Shown here in pieces: positions 47,643 to 57,377 of a DNA stretch of 64,000 bases. The stretch is from Roseovarius sp. (GTDB lineage Bacteria > Pseudomonadota > Alphaproteobacteria > Rhodobacterales > Rhodobacteraceae). The notes under the pieces were generated by a model. It saw nothing but the letters and a program-made list of their open reading frames with translations, did no database searches and was not told where the DNA came from. The position numbers and the translations under genes were made by a program. Position 1 is the first letter of the stretch; each line of letters starts with the position of its first letter. The DNA lies in assembly GCA_014359765.1 (NCBI GenBank), contig JACIYT010000006.1:58051-122050 (forward strand), in the 5' to 3' direction.

Positions 47643-48040
47643 GTCGCCTCTCGCCGGTAATCGGTCACCATGCGATAATCCTTGCGCGGGCCGCGCACAT
47701 GCCAGGTGACGCGAAATTCAGGCCAGCGGTTGAAATCGTAATACCCGTCATAGCGGTCCGGGTCGCACCAGTGCGACACCGCGCCGCCCTCGGGCGGCAC
47801 CGTGTGAAAGGGGCGCCCGTCCTCGAAGGTGACGGCAAGGCCCGGCCCCCAGAGCGTGCGGCGCGTGACCTGCATCGGTGCATGGCCCGGCAGGTGCATC
47901 TCGCCCGCCTCCTCGCAGATCAGCCCCGCGCCGTCGCGCGTCCAGACCGCGCGCCCCGTGACCCGCGTCACGCGCCCGCCCGCCTCGGTCACGCGGCGCG
48001 CGAATGCCCATGCGCCCTCGAAATCCGCCAGGTGTCGCAC
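47639..48040 (-). CDS. DUF6314 family protein
   Basis: 133-aa protein of unknown function: FEGAWAFARRVTEAGG, then CEEAGEMHLPG, WGPGLAVTFEDGRPFH and the conserved HWCDPDRYDGYYDFNRWPEF segment. The alternating strands suggest a small barrel that could bind a lipid or other small ligand. The start is GTG at 48040. The end overlaps the start of the DUF3445 gene, and both are divergent from purB. Confidence 0.8.
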   Translation of the reverse strand: MRHLADFEGAWAFARRVTEAGGRVTRVTGRAVWTRDGAGLICEEAGEMHLPGHAPMQVTRRTLWGPGLAVTFEDGRPFHTVPPEGGAVSHWCDPDRYDGYYDFNRWPEFRVTWHVRGPRKDYRMVTDYRREAT

Positions 48041-48116
48041 CCCCCTGCCCCGCCTTGCCGCCCCTGCCCCAAGCCTCTAGAAGCGCACCAAACCCCATCC
48101 GCCAAAGGACGACAAG

Positions 48117-49421
48117 ATGATCCCGCGCTATTCCCGCCCCGAGATGGTCCAGATCTGGGAGCCCGCCACCAAATTCCGCATCTGGTTCGAGATCGAGGCC
48201 CATGCCTGCGACGCCATGGCCGATCTGGGCGTGATCCCGCGCGAGAACGCCGAAGCCGTGTGGAAGGCGCGCGATGTCGAATTCGACGTGGCGCGCATCG
48301 ACGAGATCGAGGCCGAGACGAAACACGACGTGATCGCGTTCCTGACGCATCTGGCCGAACATGTCGGCGCTGAGGAGGCGCGCTTCGTGCATCAGGGGAT
48401 GACCTCCTCGGACGTGCTCGACACCTGCTTCAACGTGCAGCTCACCCGCGCCGCCGATATCCTCATCAAGGATACCGAGGCGCTTCTGGCCGCGCTCAAG
48501 CGCCGCGCCATCGAGCACAAGGACACGATCCGCATCGGGCGCAGCCACGGCATCCATGCCGAGCCCACCACGATGGGGCTCACCTTTGCCCGCTTCTACG
48601 CCGAGATGGATCGCAACCTGACCCGCCTGCGCACGGCGCGCGCGGAGATCGCCACCGGCGCGATTTCCGGCGCGGTCGGCACCTTCGCCAATATCGACCC
48701 GAGGGTAGAGGAACATGTCTGCGCGAAACTCGGCCTCACCCCTGAGCTGATCAGCACCCAGGTCATCCCGCGCGACCGCCACGCGGCCTTTTTCGCCACG
48801 CTCGGCGTGGTGGCCTCGAGCATCGAGAATATCGCCATCGAGATCCGTCACATGCAGCGCACCGAGGTGCTGGAGGGAGCGGAATTCTTCTCGATGGGGC
48901 AAAAGGGCTCCTCGGCCATGCCACACAAGAAGAACCCGGTGCTGACCGAGAACCTCACGGGGCTCGCGCGGATGGTGCGCTCGATGGTGATCCCCGCGAT
49001 GGAAAACGTCGCCCTCTGGCACGAGCGCGACATCTCCCATTCCTCGGTCGAGCGGATGATCGGCCCCGACGCCACGATCACCCTCGACTTCGCCCTTGCC
49101 CGCCTCACCGGGGTGATCGACAAGTTGCTGATCTACCCCGAGAACATGCTCAGGAACCTCAACCGCTTTCCCGGTCTCGTGATGTCGCAGCGCGTGCTGC
49201 TGGCGCTCACCCAGGCGGGCGTGAGCCGCGAGGACGCCTATCGGCTGGTGCAGCGCAACGCGCTCAAGGTCTGGGAGACGGGCTCCGACTTCAAGACCGA
49301 GCTGCTCAACGACCCGGAAGTGACCGCGGCGCTCAGCCCCGCCGAGATCGAGGAGAAATTCGACCTCGGCTATCACACCAAGCATGTCGATACGATCTTC
49401 GCGCGCGTGTTCGGCGCCTGA
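48117..49421 (+). CDS. purB: Adenylosuccinate lyase
   Basis: Acts twice in purine synthesis, splitting SAICAR and adenylosuccinate to release fumarate. 434 aa, fumarase/aspartase superfamily. The signature MGQKGSSAMPHKKNPVL carries the flexible Ser loop, and GRSHGIHAEPTTMG holds a catalytic His. The start MIPRYSRPEMVQIWEP is family-typical. A strong terminator follows. Confidence 0.97.
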   Translation: MIPRYSRPEMVQIWEPATKFRIWFEIEAHACDAMADLGVIPRENAEAVWKARDVEFDVARIDEIEAETKHDVIAFLTHLAEHVGAEEARFVHQGMTSSDVLDTCFNVQLTRAADILIKDTEALLAALKRRAIEHKDTIRIGRSHGIHAEPTTMGLTFARFYAEMDRNLTRLRTARAEIATGAISGAVGTFANIDPRVEEHVCAKLGLTPELISTQVIPRDRHAAFFATLGVVASSIENIAIEIRHMQRTEVLEGAEFFSMGQKGSSAMPHKKNPVLTENLTGLARMVRSMVIPAMENVALWHERDISHSSVERMIGPDATITLDFALARLTGVIDKLLIYPENMLRNLNRFPGLVMSQRVLLALTQAGVSREDAYRLVQRNALKVWETGSDFKTELLNDPEVTAALSPAEIEEKFDLGYHTKHVDTIFARVFGA

Positions 49422-49433
49422 CGCGAATTCACC

Positions 49434-49471
49434 GCAGGGGCGGGCACACACCCCGCCCCTGCTTCATCTTT
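49434..49471 (+). terminator. Rho-independent terminator after purB
   Basis: GCAGGGGCGGG (49434-49444) pairs perfectly with CCCGCCCCTGC (49452-49462) around a 7-nt loop, followed by TTCATCTTT. It may also end the convergent amidohydrolase transcript. Confidence 0.82.
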
Positions 49472-49502
49472 CCATAAATACTCAAATCCGACGCTGACAC
49501 GC

Positions 49503-50663
49503 TCAGGCTGGCATCCGTTCCTCGACGATCCCCACCCACCAGCTGCACCCGGCCGGGATCGCCGCGTCGTTGAAATCGTATTCCGGATGGTGGACCATCG
49601 CCGTGTCGCCATTGCCGACAAGGATGTAGGCGCCGGGCCGTTCCTCGAGCATGAAGGCGAAATCCTCGCCGCCCATGACAAGCGGCGCCTCGCCGCACTC
49701 GCCCGCGACGCGGGCCGCGACGGCGGCGGCGAACTCGGTCGGCTCCTCGTGATTGACCATGACCGGATAGCCGCGGTGATAGCTGATCTCGGCGCTGCCG
49801 CCGAAACCGGCGGTCACATGCGCGGCCAGCGCGCGGATGCGGTGCTCGGCCAGGTCGCGCATGGCGGGGCTCATGGTGCGCACCGTGCCCTTGAGGTGGA
49901 CGCCCTGCGGGATCACGTTGAAGGCATTCGACGAGGTCTGAAACGAGGTGACCGAGACCACGACCTGATCCACCGGATCGGCATTGCGGCTGGCGATGGT
50001 CTGGAGCGCGGTGACGAGATGCGCGGCCATCACGGTGGTATCGACCGTCTCGTGCGGCTTGGCGGCGTGGCCGCCCTTGCCGGTGAGCGCGATGTCGAAC
50101 TGGTCGGTGGCGGCGAAGAAGGCACCCGGGCGAATGGCAAAGCTGCCCACGGGCAGGCCCGGCCAGTTGTGCATCCCGTAAACCTCCCCGATGCCGAACC
50201 GCTCCATCAGCCCGTCCTCGCACATCGCGCGCGCACCGGCGCCGCCCTCTTCGGCGGGCTGGAAGATGACCACCGCCGTGCCGTCGAAATTGCGCGTCTC
50301 GGCGAGGTAGCGCGCGGCCCCCAGCAGCATCGCGGTATGGCCGTCATGGCCGCAGGCATGCATCGCGCCGGGGGTTTTCGAGGCATAATCCACCCCCGTC
50401 GCCTCATGGATGGGCAGCGCGTCCATGTCCGCGCGCAGCCCGATCACCCGCCCCGAGCCGGTGGCCTTGCCCCGGATCACGCCCACCACGCCGGTGCGCC
50501 CGATCCCCGTCACCACCTCGTCGCAGCCGAATTCGCGCAGCTTTTCGGCGACAAGCGCGCTGGTGCGGTGGGTCTCGTAGAGGATTTCGGGATGGGCGTG
50601 GATGTCGCGTCGCCATTCGGCGATCTCGGCGTGCAACTCGGCGAAACGGTTCCGAACCGGCAT
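49503..50663 (-). CDS. M20 family amidohydrolase (hippurate hydrolase type)
   Basis: 386-aa metallopeptidase-fold amidohydrolase of the M20D group, which cleaves N-acyl or aromatic amides of amino acids. Metal-binding residues are seen in HACGHDGHTAMLLGAARYLA, the catalytic Glu in FQPAEEGGAGA, and further ligands at GMHNWPGLPVG and the C-terminal MVHHPEYDFND. The start at 50663 has GGAGAG upstream. It is downstream of the GTA operon on the same strand, 83 bp after g15 with a hairpin between. Confidence 0.9.
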   Translation of the reverse strand: MPVRNRFAELHAEIAEWRRDIHAHPEILYETHRTSALVAEKLREFGCDEVVTGIGRTGVVGVIRGKATGSGRVIGLRADMDALPIHEATGVDYASKTPGAMHACGHDGHTAMLLGAARYLAETRNFDGTAVVIFQPAEEGGAGARAMCEDGLMERFGIGEVYGMHNWPGLPVGSFAIRPGAFFAATDQFDIALTGKGGHAAKPHETVDTTVMAAHLVTALQTIASRNADPVDQVVVSVTSFQTSSNAFNVIPQGVHLKGTVRTMSPAMRDLAEHRIRALAAHVTAGFGGSAEISYHRGYPVMVNHEEPTEFAAAVAARVAGECGEAPLVMGGEDFAFMLEERPGAYILVGNGDTAMVHHPEYDFNDAAIPAGCSWWVGIVEERMPA

Positions 50664-50712
50664 GATCTCTCCTCGGGCGCCTTCTGTGTCGGACCCAAGG
50701 TGGCGCAAAGCC

Positions 50713-50735
50713 CGGGCGGCGGCAAGGGCCGCCCG
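50713..50735 (-). terminator. Hairpin downstream of the GTA operon
   Basis: CGGGCGGC (50713-50720) and GCCGCCCG (50728-50735) form an 8-bp stem with a 7-nt loop, 11 bp after the g15 stop. The T-run on the minus strand is short (GGCTTTG), so termination would be partial. Confidence 0.45.
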
Positions 50736-50746
50736 CGCCGTTTCGC

Positions 50747-53700
50747 TCACAAGGCGCGCGCCGCGAACCGCCCCGCCCCGAACAGCGCCGACACCTGCGC
50801 CACCGCGATGCTCTTTCCGGCGTCGGGGCCATCGGCAGCGCGCGCATCGGCGGGATAGATCCACCCGGGCGCCTCCAGCGCCACCTCGCGCAGCACCTGC
50901 GCACCGCGCATCACCCGCAGCAGGTAGCGCTCGCTCTCCTCGCCGAGCGGCACCTCGGGCGTCTCCCAGCGATCACCGTCGATCCGCGTGCGCCGCACCC
51001 AGCTCACGCGAAGATCGCCGCCCGCCTCCGTCACGCGCAGATGCACCGGCGCATAGGGGCGCAGCCCGATCCCGTCAAAGGCCAGCACCGCGTGGCCAAA
51101 GCTCGGATCGTCCAGCGGACGCCCCCCCGGCCCGATCCGGTAATGGCGCGCCTGTCCGCGCTCTGCCAGCTTGAGCCCGATCTGGCGCGGCACCCCGTCG
51201 AGCCGCACGAGGATCGAACCGGGGGGCCACGCCCCCGCCCCTTCGGTGCCCAACTGCCCGCGCAGCCGGTGGCGCAGGATATACGTCTCGGGCGCGACCA
51301 GCTCGGCATCGCGGAACTGGAACAATTCCCAGCCATCGGGCGTGCCATCCCCGATCGCGCAGAGATTGGCCCCGCTCAGAAAGGCCGCATCGCTCACGCT
51401 CGCCAGCACGCCATGGCGCATCCGCACCACAAGGCCGTCGCCCCGGTCGATTCGCCCCGCAGAGGCCGGGAAAAGCGGCGTCTCGGTCTGCCCTACCGTG
51501 GCCTGCGCGGCAATCAGCGTGTCGAGCGCGTAATCGGCATCCTCGCCGGAGGCATAGAGCGCCACGGTCCCCGGCCAGGGATCGGCGATTACCGCCAGAT
51601 GCGGCGCATGCGCCACCTCCTCGCCGCTCATCAGCGGCAGATCGAGGAAGAGCGGCGTCACCGGCCCCGGTGCCACGAAGGGGCGCAGCCGTGCGGGCGC
51701 GTCCTCGATCAGAACGGGACGAAAGCTCTCGGGATCGGTGCGCGTGGCCTCGACGCGCTGCGCGCCCGCCATCTGCTCCACCCGGTCGATGCGAAACCGC
51801 CCGCCGCCCGCCGCCTCGGGCAGTTGCAGAACATCGCCCGCACCGATGAGCAGCCGCGAGGGCGGCAGCGTCAGCCGCAGCGTATCGACCGAGAGCCGCG
51901 CCTCCGACAGCCACCGCTCCACCACCTGCCGCCCCTCGGCGCGCGTCAGCGCCAGCGGCATTTCCGAGGTGGCGACCGCGTGCGTGGCCTCGTCGGGCAG
52001 GATCGCCTCCTCGGCCACCGCCTCGTAATCGGCATCGGCCTCGATGAAGCGCAGCCGCACCCGCCCCGCCAGTTCCAGATCCGAGCCGCGCACCTCTTCC
52101 AGCGCGCCGCCCAGCTCGGGATCGCGCACCACCCGGTCGAGATCGACCAGATGATCGGCCCGCCCGTCGCGGCGGCGCAAACCCAGCACGCCGCCCCGCT
52201 CCACCGCATCGACACCATAGGCCATCAGCAAGGGTTGCAGCGCCGCCCGCGCGCTGCCCACCTGATCCACCAAATAGCCGCGCACGAACCCCTCGGCGCG
52301 GCGCAGATCGAGCGCATCCACGCCTGCACGCCCCGCGATCTCATCCACCACCTCGGCCAGCCTGCGCCCGCTCGCCCGCCCCGTGATCCAGTGCCCGCGC
52401 GCGTAATTCGCGCCATCCGACCAGAGCCCGGTATTGCCCGGAAACCAAGGGAAAGGCCGCGCGTCCCAGGCCCAGACACAGGCGTGATCCATGTCGATCA
52501 TCGGCCCGCCATAGACCTCCGAGACCGGATTTTTCGCCGGATCGGACCAATAGCCCGTCACCGCGCGCAGATACTGCATCAGGATCAGATCGTCGCGCTG
52601 CCCGGTGGAAAAGCGCGGCAGGCTCGATTCCGAGGATTTGGGATCGAGAAACTTGTTGGGCTCATTGGTGCCCTTGTCCACCGCCGCACAGCCGTATTCG
52701 GTGAACCGGATGGGTTTCGACTGCGGCTCCCATGCGGTCGGCTCTGCGCTCCGCACGCCCCCCACGCGCTCGTGATGGGCATTGGCCCACCAGCCGCGCA
52801 GGTCCTTGAACCGCCAGATCCACGGCTCGTCATGATCGCCATCGGTGATCGGCACACGCCGCTGCGCCGCGCGGGCCTCGTCCGAGGGGTAGAACCAGTC
52901 GAACCCCTCGCCACCCTCGATATTCGCTTGCAAATACCCAAGATCGTGGATCGACGGCCACGCCTGCGCGTCGAGATGCTCCGCCCCCTCGCGCCAGTCG
53001 GAAAGCGGCATGTAATTGTCGATGCCGACAAAGTCGATATTGTCATCTGCCCAGAGCGGGTCGAGATGAAAGAACCGGTCGCCATCGCCGGGCTGATAGC
53101 CGAAATACTCGGTCCAGTCGGCGGCATAGGTGATCTTTACCTCCGGCCCGAGAAGGCTGCGCACCTCGGCGGCGAGCGCCCGAAGCTGCGCCACCGCCGG
53201 AAAGCTGTCATTCGCGCCCCGGATTTGCGTGAGGCTGCGCATCTCCGAGCCGATGGCAAAGCTCTCCACGCCCCCCGCCGCCGCGCAGAGCGCCGCCTGA
53301 TGCAGGATGAACCGCCGGTAGGACCATTCATCGGGGCCGTGATAGGCGACCGGGCTGCGCTTGACCGGCCCGCCAAAGCTCAGCAGATCGAGCGCGTCGG
53401 TGCCCGGTTCCTCCACCGGCACCGCCGCGACCGGGGTCACGGTGAAATCCGCCGCCCGCGCCGTGCCGAAGAAGGCCGCGACCTCGGCCTCGGCCGCGGC
53501 CGTGCGATCGGGGCTGCCGGGCTGTCCCGGTGCCTTGGAGGTGGTGATCCGCCCGCGCCAGGGCAGGACCGGCTGATCGGGCGCGTCGCTCCACGGATCG
53601 GGCAGGCCGTTGCCCGCCATCTGTTCCATCAGGATGAACGGATAACAGAGCACGTCCTGACCGGCGGCCTTCAGCGACAGGATCGCCTCGACCACCGCCT

Positions 53701-54745
53701 GATCGGCGGGCGTGCCGCCATAGACCTCGCGGCCCTGCGCATCCTTGGGCACCTCGCCCGCGCCCGCGCGCATGAGGCTCGACACCGTCCAGGGCATGTT
53801 GCGCGCCTCGAATGTCTTTTTCTCGACGCGCGGGCGGATGTGACATTCCCCGCAGCGCAGATCATCGCCGAACCAGCTCACGATCAGCGAGGTGGCGCGC
53901 ACCTGCGGCAACTCCGCGCGCAAGCCCTCGAGCGCCACCACGAAATCGGGCCGCTCCTGCCCGGTGTTGACATTGGCAGGCCCCGAGGAGCCAAAGCCGA
54001 AATCCATCATCACCGGCGTGGTGGCCAGCGCATATTCCCCCGTGCCGGGCAGCATCGCCACGCCGCGCAGCGCGTGTACCGGATCGAGCGCCGCCCCCTC
54101 GCCGCCCGCCTGCGACGGGCGACACACCTCGAAGCTGAATTGCGGCACCCGCGTGCCGAATTGCGTGAGGTCCAGATCCTCGATCACCACATAGGCCGTG
54201 CCGCGATAGGCGGGCACGTTTCCGGCCCCCTCCACCGCCTCGATCACCGGATCGGGCAGTTGATCGCGCGTGCCGGGATAGACCCGCATGTTGAGGCTGG
54301 CAGGCGCGATCTCGGTGCCGTCGGCCCAGATGCGCGCCACGCGGCTGATCTCGCCCTCGCAGAGCGCCAGCGCAAGGCTCACCGAATAGCGGATCTCGCG
54401 CGTGTCGGGCGTGGGCGGCTTGGGGCTGCCCTTGCCGCCGCCCTGCCCGCGCGTGACGGTGACGGTCTCGCGGAATTCGGTGGCCCAGATCACCTGCCCG
54501 CCGACGCGCATCCGCCCATAGACCTGCGCGACCGCATCGCCTTCGCCCGCGCCCGTCAGGCGCAGCCGGTTGACCCGGCCCGTCTCGACCACGCCCGAGC
54601 CCTGCCCCAGCAGCCGCTCGTCGATCGAGCGACCGATCATCGCCCCCGCGAACCGCCCGATCGCGACCGACGAAATCCCCAGAACCGAGCCGCCGACCGC
54701 GCCGCCGATGGCCGCGCCGGCGGCTGACAGAAGAATGGTTGCCAT
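50747..54745 (-). CDS. GTA tail-tip/host-interaction protein g15 (TIM-barrel domain)
   Basis: 1332-aa giant tail-tip protein, the 'megatron' of the GTA particle, thought to contact the host envelope and help DNA entry. A Gly/Ala-rich hydrophobic N-terminus (about 1-50) resembles a membrane-insertion segment. A glycoside-hydrolase-like GTA TIM barrel spans about 430-740 (ITYAADWTEYFGYQPGDGD; FVGIDNYMPLSDWREG), followed by phage-tail_3-type and beta-rich domains. Length matches the R. capsulatus protein. It begins 3 bp after the g14 stop and is the last gene of the operon. Confidence 0.93.
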   Translation of the reverse strand: MATILLSAAGAAIGGAVGGSVLGISSVAIGRFAGAMIGRSIDERLLGQGSGVVETGRVNRLRLTGAGEGDAVAQVYGRMRVGGQVIWATEFRETVTVTRGQGGGKGSPKPPTPDTREIRYSVSLALALCEGEISRVARIWADGTEIAPASLNMRVYPGTRDQLPDPVIEAVEGAGNVPAYRGTAYVVIEDLDLTQFGTRVPQFSFEVCRPSQAGGEGAALDPVHALRGVAMLPGTGEYALATTPVMMDFGFGSSGPANVNTGQERPDFVVALEGLRAELPQVRATSLIVSWFGDDLRCGECHIRPRVEKKTFEARNMPWTVSSLMRAGAGEVPKDAQGREVYGGTPADQAVVEAILSLKAAGQDVLCYPFILMEQMAGNGLPDPWSDAPDQPVLPWRGRITTSKAPGQPGSPDRTAAAEAEVAAFFGTARAADFTVTPVAAVPVEEPGTDALDLLSFGGPVKRSPVAYHGPDEWSYRRFILHQAALCAAAGGVESFAIGSEMRSLTQIRGANDSFPAVAQLRALAAEVRSLLGPEVKITYAADWTEYFGYQPGDGDRFFHLDPLWADDNIDFVGIDNYMPLSDWREGAEHLDAQAWPSIHDLGYLQANIEGGEGFDWFYPSDEARAAQRRVPITDGDHDEPWIWRFKDLRGWWANAHHERVGGVRSAEPTAWEPQSKPIRFTEYGCAAVDKGTNEPNKFLDPKSSESSLPRFSTGQRDDLILMQYLRAVTGYWSDPAKNPVSEVYGGPMIDMDHACVWAWDARPFPWFPGNTGLWSDGANYARGHWITGRASGRRLAEVVDEIAGRAGVDALDLRRAEGFVRGYLVDQVGSARAALQPLLMAYGVDAVERGGVLGLRRRDGRADHLVDLDRVVRDPELGGALEEVRGSDLELAGRVRLRFIEADADYEAVAEEAILPDEATHAVATSEMPLALTRAEGRQVVERWLSEARLSVDTLRLTLPPSRLLIGAGDVLQLPEAAGGGRFRIDRVEQMAGAQRVEATRTDPESFRPVLIEDAPARLRPFVAPGPVTPLFLDLPLMSGEEVAHAPHLAVIADPWPGTVALYASGEDADYALDTLIAAQATVGQTETPLFPASAGRIDRGDGLVVRMRHGVLASVSDAAFLSGANLCAIGDGTPDGWELFQFRDAELVAPETYILRHRLRGQLGTEGAGAWPPGSILVRLDGVPRQIGLKLAERGQARHYRIGPGGRPLDDPSFGHAVLAFDGIGLRPYAPVHLRVTEAGGDLRVSWVRRTRIDGDRWETPEVPLGEESERYLLRVMRGAQVLREVALEAPGWIYPADARAADGPDAGKSIAVAQVSALFGAGRFAARAL

Positions 54746-54748
54746 GGT

Positions 54749-55186
54749 CTATCCCTCCAACGGAAAGGCGAAACGCGCGACGATGCGCCGCCGCCAGGGC
54801 AGGCTCAGCGCGCTTTCCACCACGCCATGCCCCGAGTAGGCGTGAATGAACGTGGCCCGCGCGCCGGTCTCAGTGGCGATGCCAAGATGCTTGGCGATGG
54901 CGCCCTCGCGCATCCGGAAGAGGATCACGTCGCCGGGGGCCTCCTCGGCCAGTGGTTTCGCGCGCAGATGCCGCAGCGCTGCGGCCCAGAGCGCCTCCTC
55001 GCGGGCGGGCTCGGCCCAGTCCATCGAATAGGCGGGCGGGCGCTCGGGCTCGGCGCCCATCACCTCGCGCCAGACGCCCCGGATGAGACCGAGGCAATCA
55101 CAGCCCGCGCCGCGGCAGGCCGCCTGATGCCGATAGGGCGTGCCCAGCCAGAGCCGCGCCTCGGCCACGATCCGCGCGCCGCTCAT
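54749..55186 (-). CDS. GTA NlpC/P60 family peptidase g14
   Basis: 145-aa cell-wall peptidase of the NlpC/P60 fold carried in the tail tip. The catalytic Cys is in GAGCDCLGLIRGVW, the His in AIAKHLGIA, and the third residue probably in FIHAYSG. The start MSGARIVAEARLWLGTPYRH is typical. It presumably opens peptidoglycan during DNA delivery. It overlaps g13 by ATGA. Confidence 0.93.
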   Translation of the reverse strand: MSGARIVAEARLWLGTPYRHQAACRGAGCDCLGLIRGVWREVMGAEPERPPAYSMDWAEPAREEALWAAALRHLRAKPLAEEAPGDVILFRMREGAIAKHLGIATETGARATFIHAYSGHGVVESALSLPWRRRIVARFAFPLEG

Positions 55187-56070
55187 CGCCGCCTGCTCCC
55201 GCCATCGAGACGCGGCGATTTGGCCGGGTCCGTGATCACCCAGTCATCGCCGGGAATATCCGGGAAGCCCTGAAAATTCAGCAGGTTGTCGAACTTTAAC
55301 TGACAGGTGGCCATGGCCTTGTCGCACCCGGCCTCGATGCGCACCCCGTCCCCCGGCGCGACCCGCGTCCCCAGCGGATGCCACAGCTCGATCACCCGCC
55401 CCGCCCCGGCAACCGTATCGCGCTTGATCAGGCCCGCAAGGCCCGCCGCGGCCCCGCTCGTCACCCGCAGCACACCGTGGCGGAACCAGTCCCCGGCAAA
55501 GCCCCCCATCTGCGAGAAACGAAACACGCGGTTGTCTTGCACATCCTCGGCGGGGCGCTCGGCCACATACCCCGGCGTATCGAGATCGAAGGTGCAATCC
55601 CGATCCCCCAGAACCGCGCTGCACCGCTTCTGATAGACCCGCCCCAAGGGCACGTTGAGCGCGTCCGTCAGCCCGCGCAACTCCGCCTCAAAGGCCCCGC
55701 CCGCGCGGCGGATATCCCCCAGCGACCCGGCGAAGATCTCCAGCCGCTCGGCCACGTCCTGCCAGTTGACCACCCAGGCCCTGAGCCGCGCGCCATCATA
55801 GCGCCCCGCCTCGATCTCGGCCTCGCTGATCCCCTCGTCCGAGAGCGCGCCAAACGCCTCCGTATTGTTGACCGCCAGTCCGGTGCTCTCCTCCACCGCG
55901 CGCGCGCTCATCCCCGTGCCGGGGCGAAAGGCGATGCCGTCGAACGTCAGCGCCCGGTCGTGATCGGTAAAGCCCATCACCACCCCGTCGCGCCGCACAA
56001 GCGCCCAGGCCCGGCAGACCGTGGTGATGCCGCGCCCCAGATGCGCGGCCAGCGCCTCGGCCCCGGTCAT
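55183..56070 (-). CDS. GTA baseplate hub protein g13 (DUF2163)
   Basis: 295-aa DUF2163/phage_BR0599 protein forming the hub under the tail tube. Four cysteines, Cys150, Cys159, Cys249 and Cys256 (QKRC, DRDC, EAGCD and ATCQL), match the Fe-S-cluster ligands expected in hub proteins of this type. The C-terminal LNFQGFPDIPGDDWV is strongly conserved in GTAs. Overlaps g12 and g14 by ATGA. Confidence 0.93.
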   Translation of the reverse strand: MTGAEALAAHLGRGITTVCRAWALVRRDGVVMGFTDHDRALTFDGIAFRPGTGMSARAVEESTGLAVNNTEAFGALSDEGISEAEIEAGRYDGARLRAWVVNWQDVAERLEIFAGSLGDIRRAGGAFEAELRGLTDALNVPLGRVYQKRCSAVLGDRDCTFDLDTPGYVAERPAEDVQDNRVFRFSQMGGFAGDWFRHGVLRVTSGAAAGLAGLIKRDTVAGAGRVIELWHPLGTRVAPGDGVRIEAGCDKAMATCQLKFDNLLNFQGFPDIPGDDWVITDPAKSPRLDGGSRRR

Positions 56071-56699
56071 AGCCGGATCTCCACCACCGGCACATTGGGC
56101 ACCTCGCCCGCCTGGAAACTGGCAAGGCTCACCTGGATGCGGTCGGTATCAAAGCGCACCGGCACGTCGAATTCATAGCCCGCCGTGACCGGCACGCCCA
56201 TGTTGGGCGGCTCGGAGAAGGTCACGATGCCGGTGGTCTCGTCCACCTCGAAATGCACCCCCTCGCGCATCTCGACATCGCCAAGGCCGATCCGCACCGA
56301 GCCGCGCACCGGCTTGCCGATGGGCCGCACCGCCTCGAACGGCCCCGAGCGATAGGTCTTGACCAGTTGGAAGGCGACCGTCGCATCGTCGCCAACCCCG
56401 ATCCGCTGATCGTCAAAGGCGGGCGCGGCCCCGGCGCGACAGGATTTGAAATCGCTCCAGTCCTTCCAGCGAAAGCCGTAGAGCTGCCCCTGCCGCGCCT
56501 CGAAAAACGCGATCAGCGCCTCGATATCCTCAAGGCTGCGCAGCGCCACGCCCGCGTCATAGCGCCTGCGCGCCTGCGCCCACGGGGAATTGCGCTCCTC
56601 ATGCCCGCTGGCCAGCGTGACGATCTCGGTCAGCCGCTCCGGCCCGCCGACCGAGCCAAAGCTGAGGCTGGCCGGAAACCTGATCTCGTGAAATCCCAT
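56067..56699 (-). CDS. GTA distal tail protein g12 (DUF2460)
   Basis: 210-aa DUF2460 protein: MGFHEIRFPASLSFGSVGGP, then LYGFRWKDWSDFKS and the C-terminal VRFDTDRIQVSLASFQAGEV. It forms the distal tail ring between tube and hub. The start is 12 bp after the g11 stop. The spacing and size match the R. capsulatus GTA gene. Confidence 0.94.
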   Translation of the reverse strand: MGFHEIRFPASLSFGSVGGPERLTEIVTLASGHEERNSPWAQARRRYDAGVALRSLEDIEALIAFFEARQGQLYGFRWKDWSDFKSCRAGAAPAFDDQRIGVGDDATVAFQLVKTYRSGPFEAVRPIGKPVRGSVRIGLGDVEMREGVHFEVDETTGIVTFSEPPNMGVPVTAGYEFDVPVRFDTDRIQVSLASFQAGEVPNVPVVEIRL

Positions 56700-56711
56700 G
56701 TTTCCCTCCGC

Positions 56712-57377
56712 TTACCGATTGCGCGCGCCGCGCCCGATCACGCGGCCAAGCTGCGCCGCAATCTGCCCCTGAGAGCGGCGAAAGCCTTCCACGTCCGGCG
56801 TGCTCACATTCATCACCACGCTCACGCCCCCTCCGCCGCCCTGCGCGCGCACGCCAAGCCGCCCGTCCGCGCCGCGCGTGAGCGGCAGGATCGCCTCCGG
56901 CCCCGCCTCGCCCATCAGCCCGGTGCGCCCGCCGCGCATCGGGAATGTCACCGGCCCGCTCACCACGCCGCCCGTGGCAAAGGGCATGACGCGCCCCTGG
57001 GTGAAACTGCCGCCCCCCGCAAAGGGCAGGACCCCACCCAGCAGCGCGCCCACCCCCTGCGACAGGATCCCGCCCACCTGATCGGTCACCGGGCGCACCG
57101 CGTCGTTGAAGGCGGTGTTGACCAGCGTGGTGGCCAGCCGCCGCAGGCTCTCGCTCAGGCTGTCGCCCTCCACCACCGCACCGCGCAGCGCGCCGCGCAG
57201 GCCCCGGCTCAGCCCCCGCTCGAGGCTCTGCGCGTCCTGGCCGGCGCTGGCAAAGCCGCCACGCACCCGTTGCAACTCTCCGGCAAAGCTCGCCGCCATC
57301 GCGCCCGCCTGCCCCATCGCCGCATCGAGGGCGGCGATCTGCGCCTCCAGCTCGTCCGCGCGTTCCAGCTCATCCAT
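56712..57377 (-). CDS. GTA tail tape-measure protein g11
   Basis: 221-aa short tape-measure protein, in keeping with the short GTA tail. The N-terminal ~60 residues are predicted coiled coil (DELERADELEAQIAALDAAM). The C-terminal half is Gly-rich (GALLGGVLPFAGGGSFTQGR; FATGGVVSGPVTFPMRGGR). It overlaps the g10.1 stop by 8 bp. Confidence 0.9.
   Translation of the reverse strand: MDELERADELEAQIAALDAAMGQAGAMAASFAGELQRVRGGFASAGQDAQSLERGLSRGLRGALRGAVVEGDSLSESLRRLATTLVNTAFNDAVRPVTDQVGGILSQGVGALLGGVLPFAGGGSFTQGRVMPFATGGVVSGPVTFPMRGGRTGLMGEAGPEAILPLTRGADGRLGVRAQGGGGGVSVVMNVSTPDVEGFRRSQGQIAAQLGRVIGRGARNR

Noticed and set aside
51041..54727. 1228-codon plus-strand open frame opposite GTA g15
   Set aside because: Exact antisense of g15, rich in Arg, His and Pro, with no recognisable motif.
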